The notes beneath the pieces are model-generated. The model was given only the letters and a program-made list of their open reading frames with translations. It had not been told where the DNA came from and made no database searches. Shown piece after piece: positions 20,175-20,176 of a stretch of 20,176 nt of DNA. The position numbers were made by a program, and so were the translations under genes. Position 1 is the stretch's first letter. Every line of letters begins with the position of its first letter. The stretch covers positions 1 to 20,176 of the IMG/VR virus record IMGVR_UViG_3300010885_003069, one strand, 5' to 3'. This stretch comes from a virus.

Positions 20175-20176
20175 GC

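Noticed and set aside
1-20176. tRNA genes, CRISPR arrays, insertion sequences or integrase attachment sites
   Set aside because: I looked for cloverleaf-like segments in the gaps, regularly spaced repeats and transposase motifs and saw none; the gaps are under 100 bases.

Overview
The window is a compact, AT-rich stretch of a large tailed-phage genome. Every supported gene lies on the minus strand, so transcription runs from about 20176 down to 1. The polymerase, sliding clamp, DsbA-like protein, late-promoter octamers and capsid-targeting N-termini all point to a T4-like myovirus. The marine type of gene content, an A-type Fe-S carrier and a ClpA closest in motif to alphaproteobacterial ClpA suggest a marine phage of an alphaproteobacterium such as SAR11. 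The host is an inference. There is no gene-free stretch longer than 100 bases, and I see no tRNA, IS element or CRISPR array.

Layout in transcription order. (1) 20174-19006: small membrane proteins, a holin-like protein with an FG-rich tail and a small exported protein, ending at a hairpin terminator (18957-18981). (2) 18937-15025: a chaperone module of a type II J-protein, a 34-residue ORF, a full-length ClpA-type unfoldase and an unknown protein. Its promoter is interleaved with the terminator of the previous operon. (3) 15021-14653: a beta-rich unknown protein. (4) 14608-8619: a late operon starting at a GATAAATA late promoter. At least six of its proteins begin with MR(A/S)xE(F/I)xxE or MKxxELxE, which resembles the T4 capsid-targeting sequence cut by the prohead protease. 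The tagged proteins include a nucleotidyltransferase, a GH19 chitinase/lysozyme-like protein, an HExxH metallopeptidase-like protein, two basic or coiled-coil proteins and a 58-residue protein. An untagged A-type Fe-S carrier sits among them. The operon ends with a protein carrying a 139-bp duplication and a terminator at 8571-8601. (5) 8534-5240: a near-consensus sigma-70 promoter, a DsbA-like protein, a membrane protein and family B DNA polymerase gp43, which uses a TTG start. (6) 5179-1: a gp45-like sliding clamp, a virion-like protein, a DpdA-like 7-deazaguanine transglycosylase, several unknown proteins, a QueD-like T-fold protein and the start of a putative glycosyltransferase that runs off the left end.

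The most interesting signals are four. First, a cluster of enzymes that appear tagged for packaging in the capsid and probably for delivery with the DNA. Second, a DpdA-like gene implying guanine modification of the phage DNA. Third, two operon boundaries where the loop of the terminator hairpin contains the -35 box of the next promoter; at one of them the predicted dnaJ transcript is leaderless. Fourth, a phage ClpA that keeps an IGF loop able to dock on the host ClpP, next to a J-protein.
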